In this document: positions 33,264-41,996 of the stretch, piece by piece
Position numbering within the stretch: position 1 is the stretch's first letter
How the letters are laid out: each line of letters starts with the position of its first letter
Assembly (NCBI GenBank): GCA_964445985.1
Contig: CAYUMU010000062.1
Location: forward strand, 1 to 43,129
Direction: 5' to 3'
DNA: 43,129 bases
Origin: CAYUMU01 sp964445985
GTDB lineage: Bacteria; Planctomycetota; Planctomycetia; Pirellulales; S012-138
Translations under genes and position numbers: made by a program
Notes under the pieces: generated by a model
What the model was told of the DNA's origin: nothing
What the model saw: only the letters and a program-made list of their open reading frames with translations
The model's database searches: none

Positions 33264-33313
33264 GTCGTCTTTCGCTCCGCGAAAGAATGTGCTTTCGCGG
33301 AGCGAAAGACGAC
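33264..33313. terminator. 22-bp perfect hairpin after mutM (repeat element or terminator)
   Basis: 33264-33285 and 33292-33313 are perfect inverted copies with a six-base loop AATGTG. Each arm contains CTTTCGC and GCGAAAG, so palindromes are nested within the arms. It starts five bases after the mutM stop. No T-run follows, so a classic intrinsic terminator is not supported. It would still be a very stable RNA 3' end. The CTTTCGCTCCGCGAAAG word is one I associate with dispersed repeats of planctomycetes. Confidence 0.7.
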
Positions 33314-33381
33314 CATCGTTAGACGTTCTTCGCTATCTGCTGCTAAAGCATTTGAGCCCGCAGCTTCTGGGGTGCTGACCT

Positions 33382-34563
33382 TTGGCCTGCGAGCAAAAAC
33401 AACCGTTGCCCCTCCTGGCCATCTACGGAGGCGCCCCAGCCTTGCCGGAAGGCCCCCCGCCTTGGCCCCGGTCGAGCGATGCCATTCGGGCCGCTCTCGA
33501 CGAGGTCCACCGCTCGGGAGACTGGGGCCGCTACCACGGGGCTCAATGCGAGGCGCTGGCCGCGGAACTGGCCGCTTTTCATCAGCCTGAGGGCTCCGCG
33601 CCCCTGGACGCCTCCCTCTGCTGCTCTGGCACGATTGCCGTGGAGTTGGCGCTGCGAGGCTTGGGAGTGGGGGCCGATGACGAGGTGATTTTGGCCGCCT
33701 ACGACTTCCCAGGCAATTTTCGAGCGATCGAAGCCGCCGGCGCCCACGTGGTCCTCGTGGATATCGACCCCCGCACGGCAAGCGTCGATCTTGACCAGTT
33801 GCCGGCGGCCGTGGGGCCCAGAACCAAGGCCCTGATTGTGTCGCACTTGCATGGCGGCATGGCGCCGATGCGCAAGATAATGCAGCTAGCGGCGCAACTG
33901 GGAATTGCCGTGGTGGAAGACGCCTGCCAGGCCATGGGGGCAAAGATCGACGGCCGCCAAGCGGGGGCCTGGGGCGACGCCGGCGTGCTCAGTTTCGGAG
34001 GCAGCAAACTGGTTTCGGCCGGCCGCGGGGGCGCGGTCCTTTCTGCCCAGCCGGCCGTGAATCAACGCATCAAGGTGTTCAGCGAACGGGGGAATCAGGC
34101 ATTTCCGCTCAGCGAACTTCAGGCAGCGGTGATTCGCCCTCAACTGCACCACCTTCAGGCAGACAGCCAACTTCGCGCCGCCAGAGCCCAGCAATTGCTA
34201 ACCTCCATGGCCCACGTGGATTGCTTGGACTCCCTGCTGCAAGCCAGCCCCGCCAATCTGCCTGGTTTATACAAATTGGGATTTTGGTATTCGGCGGAAA
34301 AAGCCGGCGACACCGGGCGTGGCGACTTTTTGGCCGCCGTGCAGGCTGAAGGCGTCGCCCTGTTCGAGGGCTTTCGCGGATTTGCTCGCCGCGGCGCCCG
34401 GCGATGTCGAAAAGTGGGCGAATTGCCCCACGCCCTGGCCGCCGCCGATCGAATGGTGATCCTGCATCACCCCGTGCTCCTGGAACCGCCGGAAGTGATC
34501 GAACGCCTGGCCAGCGCCCTTGCCAAAGTGTCTGCCGCCTGCCCGCTCCGGCCCTCCAGCTAA
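33382..34563 (+). CDS. DegT/DnrJ/EryC1/StrS-type PLP aminotransferase
   Basis: A 393-residue PLP-dependent protein of the sugar-aminotransferase family. LLAIYGGAPALPEGPPPWP is the usual N-terminal pattern. SGTIAVELALRGLGVGADDEV precedes the cofactor region, VEDACQAMGAKIDGR carries the PLP-pairing Asp, and SFGGSKLVSAGRGG carries the Schiff-base Lys. SERGNQAFPLSELQAAV fits the family's substrate-side motif. It begins at TTG 33382 (a stop lies two codons upstream), with GGGG about ten bases before; no ATG is usable. It may aminate a nucleotide-linked keto sugar for surface polysaccharide or a natural product; no partner genes are adjacent. Confidence 0.8.
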   Translation: MACEQKQPLPLLAIYGGAPALPEGPPPWPRSSDAIRAALDEVHRSGDWGRYHGAQCEALAAELAAFHQPEGSAPLDASLCCSGTIAVELALRGLGVGADDEVILAAYDFPGNFRAIEAAGAHVVLVDIDPRTASVDLDQLPAAVGPRTKALIVSHLHGGMAPMRKIMQLAAQLGIAVVEDACQAMGAKIDGRQAGAWGDAGVLSFGGSKLVSAGRGGAVLSAQPAVNQRIKVFSERGNQAFPLSELQAAVIRPQLHHLQADSQLRAARAQQLLTSMAHVDCLDSLLQASPANLPGLYKLGFWYSAEKAGDTGRGDFLAAVQAEGVALFEGFRGFARRGARRCRKVGELPHALAAADRMVILHHPVLLEPPEVIERLASALAKVSAACPLRPSS

Positions 34564-34983
34564 GTGCGGTTCCGTACCGAACGCCTTCGGCCATGCAATT
34601 ATTATTTTTGATGGGAACCGCGGCACAAATAGGCCAATCGTTCAGCCGATGCGGCCCATCCGGTTTGTGCCGAGTTTCGCCAGGCCGGCTTCAGGAAAAC
34701 CGACCCTTGCGACCGGCAAACGAATGGGGACGGCCCGCGCCCCCCTCCGATAATGATTGATGGTCGGCAAACCTGGCCGTGGGCTTGGGCGGAGATGAGC
34801 GTAACATTGTTGGTGTTCATTCCGCTGTTCCGGGGTGTTGCCAAAACGACTTGGCGCAAACCCTCCCGGACAGCTTGCCTGACCGCTCGTACTTATCTAT
34901 CCTAACTAGAACGACAACTACCTTGCGTGGTGGGGAATCTCCCGGCACGCTGGTCCAGCCCTCCCTCCCCCCTCAAGGCGACC
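34564..34983. other. Spacer upstream of the desaturase, one candidate promoter
   Basis: 420 bp with no credible gene on either strand. Apart from the promoter-like boxes at 34875-34903 I see no repeat, hairpin or RNA gene in it. Confidence 0.5.
34875..34903 (+). promoter_or_regulatory. Candidate sigma-70-like promoter of the desaturase gene
   Basis: TTGCCT (34875-34880) and TATCCT (34898-34903) are separated by exactly 17 bases and lie about 80 bp before the desaturase ATG. Four of six bases match in each box. AT content is locally higher than around it. Confidence 0.4.
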
Positions 34984-36003
34984 ATGAGCCAGGTAGCAAC
35001 CCTCCCCAAAACTCAGCCCGCTTCGGACGAATCGCAAGACTTTCGCCCGGCGCGAATTCCTTATCCCGCCACGGTGCAACGCGGCCAGATCTTGTGGGTG
35101 TATGCTGTCCCCTTCGTGTTCATGCACCTGGCATCGTTGCTGATTTTTGTCCCCTACTTTTTTAGTTGGACCGGGGTCGCCCTGTTCTGGTTTGGGGTGA
35201 ACTTTTTTGGGCAATTGGGAATTCCCATTTGCTACCACCGGTTGCTCACGCATAAGAGCTTTCGGGTGCCGAAATGGCTGGAGCGGAGCATGGTGATCAA
35301 CGCCATTTGCTGCGCCCAGGATACCCCGGCGAAATGGGTCGCCTGGCACCGCATTCACCACAACCACTCCGACCACCAGGAAGATCCCCACAGCCCCTTG
35401 GTGAACTTCTTCTGGTCGCACATTGGTTGGCTGCTGGTCAAGAACCAGGGCACGCACGATATCAGCGCCTACCATCGCTACGCCCGCGACATTCTCGCGG
35501 ACCCCTTTTATCTGTACCTGGAGAAACACCGCTGGGTGTGGCCCATGATCTATCTGGCGCACGCCCTGCTGTTCTTCTTTGGGGGGTTCGCGATTGGCTA
35601 TGCCGTGGATGGCACGTCCGCGGCCGCCTACCAGTTCGGGTGGAGCCTGCTGATCTGGGGTGTGATCGCCCGCACCGTGCACGTGTGGCACATCACTTGG
35701 GCCGTGAACTCATTAACCCACCTGTTCGGCTACCGCAACTATTCCACCGACGAGGGAAGCCGTAACAACTGGTTCGTGGCTGTTCTCACCGGTGGCGAAG
35801 GCTGGCACAACAACCATCACTTCGACCAGGCGGCCTGCACCGTCCAACACCGCTGGTGGGAAATCGACCAGAATTACTACTACATTCGCTTGTTGGAAAA
35901 ACTGGGGATGGCGTCGCACATCATCGAGCCCAAGCGAAAACGCTGGGCCGGACGCAACCCCACCACCGTCAATGAGAATGCACCCGAGCGTCACGGCGAA
36001 TAG
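34984..36003 (+). CDS. Acyl-CoA/acyl-lipid delta-9-type fatty acid desaturase
   Basis: A 339-residue integral membrane diiron desaturase. It has the three histidine boxes HRLLTH (85-90), HRIHH (122-126) and HNNHH (in GEGWHNNHHF, about 278), with membrane pairs around 38-75 and 195-235. The spacing and WHITWAVNSLTHLFG segment match the bacterial stearoyl-CoA-desaturase-like (OLE1/DesC) group, which inserts a cis double bond at C9 using O2 and an external electron donor. The ATG at 34984 was chosen for AAGGCGACC upstream and for the sensible cytosolic N-terminus. It is probably a single-gene unit, with a convergent small gene starting three bases after its stop. Confidence 0.92.
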   Translation: MSQVATLPKTQPASDESQDFRPARIPYPATVQRGQILWVYAVPFVFMHLASLLIFVPYFFSWTGVALFWFGVNFFGQLGIPICYHRLLTHKSFRVPKWLERSMVINAICCAQDTPAKWVAWHRIHHNHSDHQEDPHSPLVNFFWSHIGWLLVKNQGTHDISAYHRYARDILADPFYLYLEKHRWVWPMIYLAHALLFFFGGFAIGYAVDGTSAAAYQFGWSLLIWGVIARTVHVWHITWAVNSLTHLFGYRNYSTDEGSRNNWFVAVLTGGEGWHNNHHFDQAACTVQHRWWEIDQNYYYIRLLEKLGMASHIIEPKRKRWAGRNPTTVNENAPERHGE

Positions 36004-36006
36004 GCA

Positions 36007-36243
36007 TTATTTGAGCGAGACCACTCGGCTGCGGTTCTCTTCGTCGATGGCGATCTTGTCTTCGCGGGCCAGCCAGCCCAGGGCTTGCATCACCAGGTCA
36101 CGCGGCGCCTCAATTTCTTTGACCAGTTTGGTCACGGAGAGGGGACCCGATTCGTTGAGGTGCTTCCATACGAGGCCGGCCGCCTCGCCAATGCGAGCGA
36201 CGCCCAATTCGGTGGTCATTTCGGTGGATGTTGCCGTCGACAT
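36007..36243 (-). CDS. Small winged-helix protein (DUF2582-like)
   Basis: A 78-residue protein. After a Thr/Ser-rich N-terminus (MSTATSTEMTTELG) comes IGEAAGLVWKHLNESGPLS, then a winged-helix recognition part (VTKLVKEIEAPRDLVMQALGWLAREDKI) and the wing IAIDEENRSRVVSL. This matches the short winged-helix family PF10771/DUF2582. Proteins of this size are presumed DNA-binding, but targets are unknown. GGAG lies nine bases before the ATG at 36243. It converges on the desaturase gene with a 3-bp gap. Confidence 0.78.
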   Translation of the reverse strand: MSTATSTEMTTELGVARIGEAAGLVWKHLNESGPLSVTKLVKEIEAPRDLVMQALGWLAREDKIAIDEENRSRVVSLK

Positions 36244-36803
36244 AGCTGGAACTCCGAGTGCAAATGCCTCCCCTAAAGTGGCTCCGTGGGCCAGCAGACA
36301 AACGCTGGTCAGCCACACGCCCCTGGGCAGTATATTGCACCCAGTCTACCCGACCAGGCAGCGACCGCTCAAGCGGCACTCTCTGCCAGTATTGCCAGCA
36401 TTCGCTCATCGGAAATATCCCCAACGCCGGCGGGGGGATTCCGACGCCATTGCCCCCTGCAAGCTCGGTCCATTCCTGCCTCCGGCGCAGCGGTAGCAGG
36501 CCGGCCATTCCGAAAAATCGCTATCGACGGCGAATCTTATCATCTGTTTGATACGCCCAGGCCGATTGTAGTGAGGATGGATTCGCCCTAGCCGTTGGAT
36601 TGGCCCCGCTCCCACGCGGCGGGGCGGTCGGCGGCGCCCCTTGGCAATCATCCGCAACATACAACTTTGGCAAACACGGGAAGCTGGGGGCTTATTTCTG
36701 CTCGGCGGTCTGCTTGGCAGAACGTGCCCCCGTTGCATCCCCTGTTGAGCTGGTAAGCGCGTCAGGCATTCAAAAACGCCTGGTCATCAGGAAGGAGAAC
36801 TCG
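36244..36803. other. Long divergent spacer without a recognised gene
   Basis: 560 bp lie between the winged-helix gene (minus) and the thioredoxin-domain gene (plus). Several short frames cross it, but none has a ribosome site or recognisable protein. GCCCCGCT...GGCGGGGC around 36603-36627 forms a weak hairpin. Promoters for both flanking genes must be here, but I cannot assign boxes. Confidence 0.45.
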
Positions 36804-38744
36804 ATGGAACGAACCCCTTGGCAGACAGTTCGCACTGGGTGGTTACACCGTTGGAAGGTGGCAGGCGTTTCGTTGCTGTCTTGCAGCCTGGCCGGCACGG
36901 CCGCCGCGGCAACCCCCTCGGTCGATCAGGCCCTGCGGTTGAAACCGGTGCAGGCCGATGTCGATTTCGATATCCCCACCGCCGACGAGGCGGCCAAGTG
37001 CACGCTCAAGGCCGAGAAAATTGGCAGCGGCACGGGCTGGGTTGTGCGCGATCCGGCAGGTCGGCTGCTGCGGCGGTTTATCGACTCCAACGCCGACAAC
37101 GTGGTCGATATGTGGTGCTACTACCAAGACGGCGTGGAGATCTACCGCGACCTCGATTCCGACTTCAACGGCAAAGCCGACCAGTACCGCTGGCTGAACA
37201 CGGCTGGCATGCGGCTCGGTTTAGATAAAAACGAAGACGGCAAGATCGACGGATGGAAAGCCATCTCGGCCGAAGAAGTAACGGCGGAAGTCATTCGGGC
37301 CTTGGCCGAAAAAGACGCCGATCGCTTCGTGCGGCTGATGATCACGCCCGAGGAGGTCGACAGCCTGGGGGTGTCGGACGTCAAAAGCAAAGAGCTGAAA
37401 GAGCGAATCGCCGGAGCCCGGCGGGCCTTTGAAACGCTGGCCCAAAGTCAGAAAGACGTTACGGCCAAGACCCACTGGCTGCACTTCGGCGCCCTCCGCC
37501 CCGGCATGGTTCCGGCCGGCACCGACGACTCCACCCGCGACCTGGTGGTGTACGAAAACGTGGCCACGCTCGTCGAAACCGAAGGCAAGACCGGCCACGT
37601 GAAGATCGGCACGCTGGTCCGCGCCGGCGACGTGTGGCGGCTGATCGATGCCCCGTTGGTGGGCGGCGACGCCAGTGAACAGAGCCCTTACTTCACGGCC
37701 GTGATGTCAACGCCGCAAGACACCGGCAGCGTGCCGGGCGGGGTGGACGAAAAATTCCAAAAACTGCTCAATGACTTGGAGGCGGTGGATAAGCAGTTGG
37801 CTGCCGCCACGGCCGCGGCCGACAAGATTCGGCTGAACGAACGCCGAGCCGACCTGCTGGTCGATCTGGCCGAAGTGGCTGTCGACCCCGCCAACCGGGT
37901 GCAGTGGTATCAGCAGTTGGCCGACACCCTGAGTGCCGCCGCGCAAAGCGGCGAGTTCCCCGGGGGCGTGGACCGGCTGAAGAAGCTGGCCGAGTTGCTC
38001 AAGGAAAAGAAGGCCGACGGCGACCTGCAAGCCTACGTGCAATTCCGGCTGATGACCGCCGATTACGGCCGCAGCCTGCAAGAACCCAAGGCTGATTTCG
38101 CCAAGGTGCAGGAAGCCTGGCTGAAAAGCCTGGAATCCTTCGTCACCGAGCATCCCAAGAGTGCCGACGCCGCCGAGGCCATGCTGCAACTGGCGATCGC
38201 CGAAGAGTTTTCGGGCCAGGAAGACAACGCCAAGAAGTGGTACGGCAAGATTGTCACGGCATTTCCCACGACCGCCTCGGCCAAGAAAGCCGCGGGCGCC
38301 ACGCGCCGCCTCAACTCGGTGGGCCAGAATATCGAACTGGCCGGGGCCAACATGGCCGGCGGCCGCACCGACCTGGCTCAATACCGCGGCAAGGTCGTGC
38401 TGGTTCACTACTGGGCCACGTGGTGCGAACCGTGCGTGCGCGACCTGGCGACCATTAAAGACGTGTATTCCAAATACGGCCGGGCCGGGTTTGCCCCGGT
38501 GGGCATCAGCCTGGACTACGACAAGAACCAGGTGACCGGCTACTTGCAAAAGAACAGCCTGCCCTGGCCGCAGATCTACGAGCCGGGCAGCTTGGACGGC
38601 CGCCTGGCCAACGAGATGGGAATTCTCACCCTGCCGACCATGATGCTGATCGATTCCAAGGGTCGCGTCGTCAACCGCAACCTGCACATCAGCGAGCTGG
38701 AAACGGAAGTCAAGAAATATACCACCGCCCCGGCCAGCAAATAG
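36804..38744 (+). CDS. Exported TlpA-type thioredoxin protein with EF-hand-like loops
   Basis: A 646-residue protein. A signal peptide (about 1-38, ending GTAAAA) is followed by three Asp-rich loops of EF-hand/dockerin type: DSNADNVVD, DSDFNGKAD and DKNEDGKID (about 92-150). A helical region rich in Ala/Lys with TPR-like repeats follows (about 320-500). A C-terminal TlpA/ResA-like thioredoxin domain has WATWCEPC at its active site, and the cis-Pro is in LTLPTMMLI. The domain suggests a periplasmic disulfide reductase or isomerase; the Ca-like loops may bind metal (inference). GAAGGAG precedes the ATG at 36804. A strong terminator follows. Confidence 0.82.
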   Translation: MERTPWQTVRTGWLHRWKVAGVSLLSCSLAGTAAAATPSVDQALRLKPVQADVDFDIPTADEAAKCTLKAEKIGSGTGWVVRDPAGRLLRRFIDSNADNVVDMWCYYQDGVEIYRDLDSDFNGKADQYRWLNTAGMRLGLDKNEDGKIDGWKAISAEEVTAEVIRALAEKDADRFVRLMITPEEVDSLGVSDVKSKELKERIAGARRAFETLAQSQKDVTAKTHWLHFGALRPGMVPAGTDDSTRDLVVYENVATLVETEGKTGHVKIGTLVRAGDVWRLIDAPLVGGDASEQSPYFTAVMSTPQDTGSVPGGVDEKFQKLLNDLEAVDKQLAAATAAADKIRLNERRADLLVDLAEVAVDPANRVQWYQQLADTLSAAAQSGEFPGGVDRLKKLAELLKEKKADGDLQAYVQFRLMTADYGRSLQEPKADFAKVQEAWLKSLESFVTEHPKSADAAEAMLQLAIAEEFSGQEDNAKKWYGKIVTAFPTTASAKKAAGATRRLNSVGQNIELAGANMAGGRTDLAQYRGKVVLVHYWATWCEPCVRDLATIKDVYSKYGRAGFAPVGISLDYDKNQVTGYLQKNSLPWPQIYEPGSLDGRLANEMGILTLPTMMLIDSKGRVVNRNLHISELETEVKKYTTAPASK

Positions 38745-38822
38745 CCGAGTGGTGCGCCGAGAACTTGCAACCCATACCCAACATCAATCGCAGTCGCGAA
38801 AGATGGCGGTTTGGATACGACA

Positions 38823-38867
38823 CCGCCGTGGATTTCTCTGGGGAGAATTCCACGGCGGCTGTTTTTT
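38823..38867 (+). terminator. Intrinsic terminator after the thioredoxin-domain gene
   Basis: CCGCCGTGGA (38823-38832) pairs with TCCACGGCGG (38849-38858). The stem continues inward through TTCTC/GAGAA with one mismatch. TTTTTT lies at 38862-38867. The structure is close to symmetric, but a T-run exists only on the plus side, so it serves the plus-strand gene. Confidence 0.85.
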
Positions 38868-38920
38868 GGTGTGCGATCGCTGAAGGATTCGAACCGCGAG
38901 AAGTGCAGGCGAACCGCTCT

Positions 38921-39352
38921 TTAGCTGCTTGCCTTCTTGGCCACCCGCAACTGGGCGCGGCTTTGTCGCACCAGGCGGTCGCGGATTTCCATCAGCTCGG
39001 GGCTATGGGCCGGGCGCTCGCGGGCCGCTTGCAGTTGGTTCTCCACCGTTTGCGGATCGAGCTTGCTGGCCGGCATGGCCCTTTCGGTGAGCACGGAGAC
39101 CATGTTGTCCGCCACCTCGGCAAAGCCGCCATCGATATAGTATCGCAGCGTCTTGGCCCCCTGCTTGATCCGCAGCTCGCCAAAGCCGAGGCGGCCAACC
39201 AGGGGTGTATGGTTATGCGCCACGCCCAGCTCGCCATCGAACAGCGGAATGGCGACGAAATCGCCCACTTCATCCAAGATGGTGGTTTCGGGGGTGACCA
39301 CCACGCAACGAAGCTGGCCTGAACCGGCGCCTTGAGAATGTTCTTCTGCCAT
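38921..39352 (-). CDS. atpC: ATP synthase F1 subunit epsilon
   Basis: A 143-residue protein of the central stalk that couples F1 to the rotor and restrains hydrolysis. The N-terminal beta sandwich has CVVVTPETTILDEVGDFVAIP, DGELGVAHNHTPLVGRLGFGELRI and YYIDGGFAEVADNMVSVL in the standard order (quoted in short parts). The C-terminal helices are shorter and Arg/Gln-rich. The ATG at 39352 is 15 bp after the atpD stop, so the two are co-transcribed. It is the last gene of the operon in the window. Confidence 0.93.
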   Translation of the reverse strand: MAEEHSQGAGSGQLRCVVVTPETTILDEVGDFVAIPLFDGELGVAHNHTPLVGRLGFGELRIKQGAKTLRYYIDGGFAEVADNMVSVLTERAMPASKLDPQTVENQLQAARERPAHSPELMEIRDRLVRQSRAQLRVAKKASS

Positions 39353-39367
39353 GGGAGGGTTGCTCTG

Positions 39368-40801
39368 CTATTTCTGGGCGGCCATGCGCTTGGCTTGCTC
39401 GTCGGCGCCCTCGACGGCGCCCACGTACATAAACGCTTCTTCCGGCAGGTGATCCCACTTGCCGGCGCACAGCTCTTCAAAGCTGCGGATCGTGTCTTCC
39501 AGCGACGTGAAGTTACCCTCTTTGCCGGTGAACACCTCGGCCACGTAGAACGGCTGCGACAAAAACCGCTCGATACGGCGGGCACGATGCACGATCAGGC
39601 GGTCCTCTTCGCTCAATTCGTCCACGCCCAGAATGGCGATGATGTCTTGCAGCTCGCGATACCGCTGCAGGACTTGCTGCACCTGGCGGGCAACGGCGTA
39701 GTGCCGTTCGCCCACGTACGAGGGATCCAAAATGCGGCTGGACGAAGCCAACGGATCGATGGCCGGGTAGATGCCTTTTTCCGAGATGGCCCGCTCCAGG
39801 TAAATGAAGGCGTCGAGGTTGCCGAACGCCGTGGCCGGAGCCGGGTCGGTGGGATCGTCGGCCGGCACGTACACGGCCTGCACCGAGGTAATGGCCCCCT
39901 TGCTGGTCGAGGCAATGCGCTCTTGCAGGCCGCCCATTTCGGTGGCGAGCGTGGGCTGGTAACCCACGGCCGAAGGCATGCGTCCCAACAAGGCCGACAC
40001 TTCGGAGCCCGCCTGCGAGAAGCGGAAGATGTTGTCGATGAACAGCAGGGTGTCTTTGCCCGTGGCGTCGCGGAAGTATTCGGCCATGGTCAAGGCCGAA
40101 AGGGCCACGCGAAGGCGGGCGCCCGGCGGCTCGTTCATCTGCTCGATGACGCTGCGGTCGGTGCTGCCGATTTTGGTCTCTTGCATTTCGAGCCAGAGGT
40201 CGGTGCCTTCGCGAGTGCGCTCCCCCACGCCGGCAAACACCGAGTAACCACCGTGCTGCGTGGCGATACGAGCGATCAGCTCGGTGAGAATCACCGTCTT
40301 CCCCAGACCGGCGCCACCGAACAACCCGGCCTTACCGCCGCGGACGAACGGGGTCAGCAGGTCGATCACCTTGATGCCGGTTTCAAACAGCTCGGTGCTC
40401 GTGGAGAGGTCGGCCACGGCGGGAGAATCGCGGTGGATGGGCCAGCGTTCCTTGGTATGCACCGGGCCGCGTTTGTCGATCGGCTCGCCCAGCAGGTTGA
40501 ACACCCGGCCCAGGGTTTCTTCGCCGACAGGCACCATGATCGGGCCGCCGGTATCGATGCACTCCTGGCCGCGGATCAAACCATCGGTGCCGCCCAGGGC
40601 GATCACGCGAACGCGGCCGCCGCCCAGGTGCTGCTGCACCTCGCCGGTGAGGTTGATCTCCACGCCCTTATTGTTGGAGGTCACCGTCACGGCGTTATAA
40701 ATGGCCGGCAACTTGTCTTCGGGATATTCGACGTCGAACGTCGAACCAATCACCTGGGTAATGTGACCAACGGTGAGCGGGGTATCGGTCGCGGTCGCCA
40801 T
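39368..40801 (-). CDS. atpD: ATP synthase F1 subunit beta
   Basis: A 477-residue catalytic subunit. The Walker A loop is GGAGLGKTVILTE, with the catalytic Glu in AGVGERTREG. The Walker B region is DTLLFIDNIFRFSQAGSEVS. The DELSEED region reads DELSEEDRL, with the usual Leu-Ser-Glu-Glu-Asp core. Length and N-terminus (VGHITQVIGSTFDVEY) are normal. It has the expected place between atpG and atpC. Confidence 0.97.
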   Translation of the reverse strand: MATATDTPLTVGHITQVIGSTFDVEYPEDKLPAIYNAVTVTSNNKGVEINLTGEVQQHLGGGRVRVIALGGTDGLIRGQECIDTGGPIMVPVGEETLGRVFNLLGEPIDKRGPVHTKERWPIHRDSPAVADLSTSTELFETGIKVIDLLTPFVRGGKAGLFGGAGLGKTVILTELIARIATQHGGYSVFAGVGERTREGTDLWLEMQETKIGSTDRSVIEQMNEPPGARLRVALSALTMAEYFRDATGKDTLLFIDNIFRFSQAGSEVSALLGRMPSAVGYQPTLATEMGGLQERIASTSKGAITSVQAVYVPADDPTDPAPATAFGNLDAFIYLERAISEKGIYPAIDPLASSSRILDPSYVGERHYAVARQVQQVLQRYRELQDIIAILGVDELSEEDRLIVHRARRIERFLSQPFYVAEVFTGKEGNFTSLEDTIRSFEELCAGKWDHLPEEAFMYVGAVEGADEQAKRMAAQK

Positions 40802-40924
40802 CTTGTGCTGAAACCTCGGCGGCTAGGGCAAGTTTTTCGTTGTGTTGAGTAATGCACGGATAACGCGGGCCGGCGGGTTCCGCTCGTTGGCAAACAGAGC
40901 GCAGACACCCGTCGCGGCGCGAGT

Positions 40925-41899
40925 CTATCCCTTGAGGGCTTCCACGCCGCCCAGCACGTCGAGCAGTTCCGACGTGATGCGGCCCTGGCGAGCCCGGTTG
41001 TATTCCATGGAGAGAGCCTTGATCAGGCCATCGGCGTTTTCGGTGGCGGCCTTCATCGCCACGCGGCGGGCAATCTGTTCGCTCACGGCCGCATCAAGGA
41101 AGCACTTGAACAACCGCACCTTAAAGCTGGTGGGCACAACCTCTTCCAAAATGCTTTCCGCGGAGGGGAGAAAATCGTACTGCGCCCCCAGGCCGGGATC
41201 GGCTTCTTTCTGCTGGGCGCCTGCTTGCTTGTGGCCATCCGTGGCGCCGGCGTCTTGCTTGCCATCGGCGTCTTGCTTGCCATCGGCGTCTTGCTTGCCA
41301 TCGGCCATGCCCGAGAGCGAACCCAGCGGGAGCAGCGTTTCCACGATGGCAATCTGCCGCGCCGGGTTAATGAACTTGGTGTAAACGACTTCCAGGCGAT
41401 CGAGCTCGCCCGTGGCATACGCTTCGAGATAGCGGGTGGCCAAGAGATCGACTTCATCGAAGCCGGGCTTGTCTTCAAAATTGAAGTAGGTGCGATCGGC
41501 CGCGACGCCGCGTTGGCGGAGGCCGCTGATGCCGCGTTTGCCGGCGATCTCGACCTCAACCTTGGGCACCTCGGCCGTTAGTTCTTTCCAGCGCTGGGCC
41601 GACGCCCGAATGACGTTGCCGTTGTACCCGCCGCAGAATCCGCGGTTGGAGGTCAGCACCAACAGGATGGCTTTATCGGTCTTCTCGCGCGGCTCGAGCA
41701 AGGGATGGCTGACCGTGAGGCCAGCGCCCGCCAACTTGACCACCAGGGCGGTGATCCGCTCGGTATACGCTTTGGAAGCTGCCGCGCGGTCCATGGCTTT
41801 CTTGAAACGCGCGGTGGCGATCAGTTCCATCGTCCGCGTGATCTTGCGGATGTTGCGGATGCTCTTCCGCCTGCGATCGAGTGCTTTGGGATTGACCAT
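40925..41899 (-). CDS. atpG: ATP synthase F1 subunit gamma with a repeat-bearing insert
   Basis: A 324-residue rotor-shaft subunit. The N-terminal helix has RRRKSIRNIRKITRTMELIA, and the middle has LTSNRGFCGGYN. The C-terminal helix has ARRVAMKAATENADGLIK and YNRARQGRITSELLD. Between LLPLG (about 199) and YDFLPSAE (241) there is a hydrophilic insert of about 40 residues that is absent from the E. coli type. It contains ADGKQD three times. Spacers of 97 bp (to atpA) and 123 bp (to atpD) are longer than the family norm. The start is the only one that fits the family helix. Confidence 0.95.
   Translation of the reverse strand: MVNPKALDRRRKSIRNIRKITRTMELIATARFKKAMDRAAASKAYTERITALVVKLAGAGLTVSHPLLEPREKTDKAILLVLTSNRGFCGGYNGNVIRASAQRWKELTAEVPKVEVEIAGKRGISGLRQRGVAADRTYFNFEDKPGFDEVDLLATRYLEAYATGELDRLEVVYTKFINPARQIAIVETLLPLGSLSGMADGKQDADGKQDADGKQDAGATDGHKQAGAQQKEADPGLGAQYDFLPSAESILEEVVPTSFKVRLFKCFLDAAVSEQIARRVAMKAATENADGLIKALSMEYNRARQGRITSELLDVLGGVEALKG
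41252..41305 (-). repeat. Three perfect 18-bp tandem copies inside atpG
   Basis: The plus-strand unit GTCTTGCTTGCCATCGGC is repeated exactly at 41252, 41270 and 41288. It encodes Ala-Asp-Gly-Lys-Gln-Asp three times on the minus strand. The lack of any silent change points to recent expansion or slippage. Confidence 0.9.
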
Positions 41900-41996
41900 G
41901 GGAACCGAACCGCGGAGTAAAAACCCAAAAAACCAGCATCAGAACGTCTTCGCCGGCGAACCGGCCATGTTTACGACACGCCCATCCGGCTCGGGG

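Noticed and set aside
36258..36591. Overlapping plus-strand frames of about 100 codons before the thioredoxin gene
   Set aside because: No ribosome site, no recognisable domain, and two competing frames over the same bases.
38886..38930. tRNA-like GGTTCGAATCC on the minus strand
   Set aside because: The T-loop word is present, but the flanking 5-bp stem does not pair and no acceptor, D or anticodon arm is found.
39332..40852. 506-codon plus-strand frame across atpD
   Set aside because: Antisense shadow of a certain gene; composition rich in Gly, Ala, His, Arg and Val with no recognisable fold. Similar long shadows at 2041-3675, 12991-14664, 15269-16561 and 19250-20272 were dropped for the same reason.
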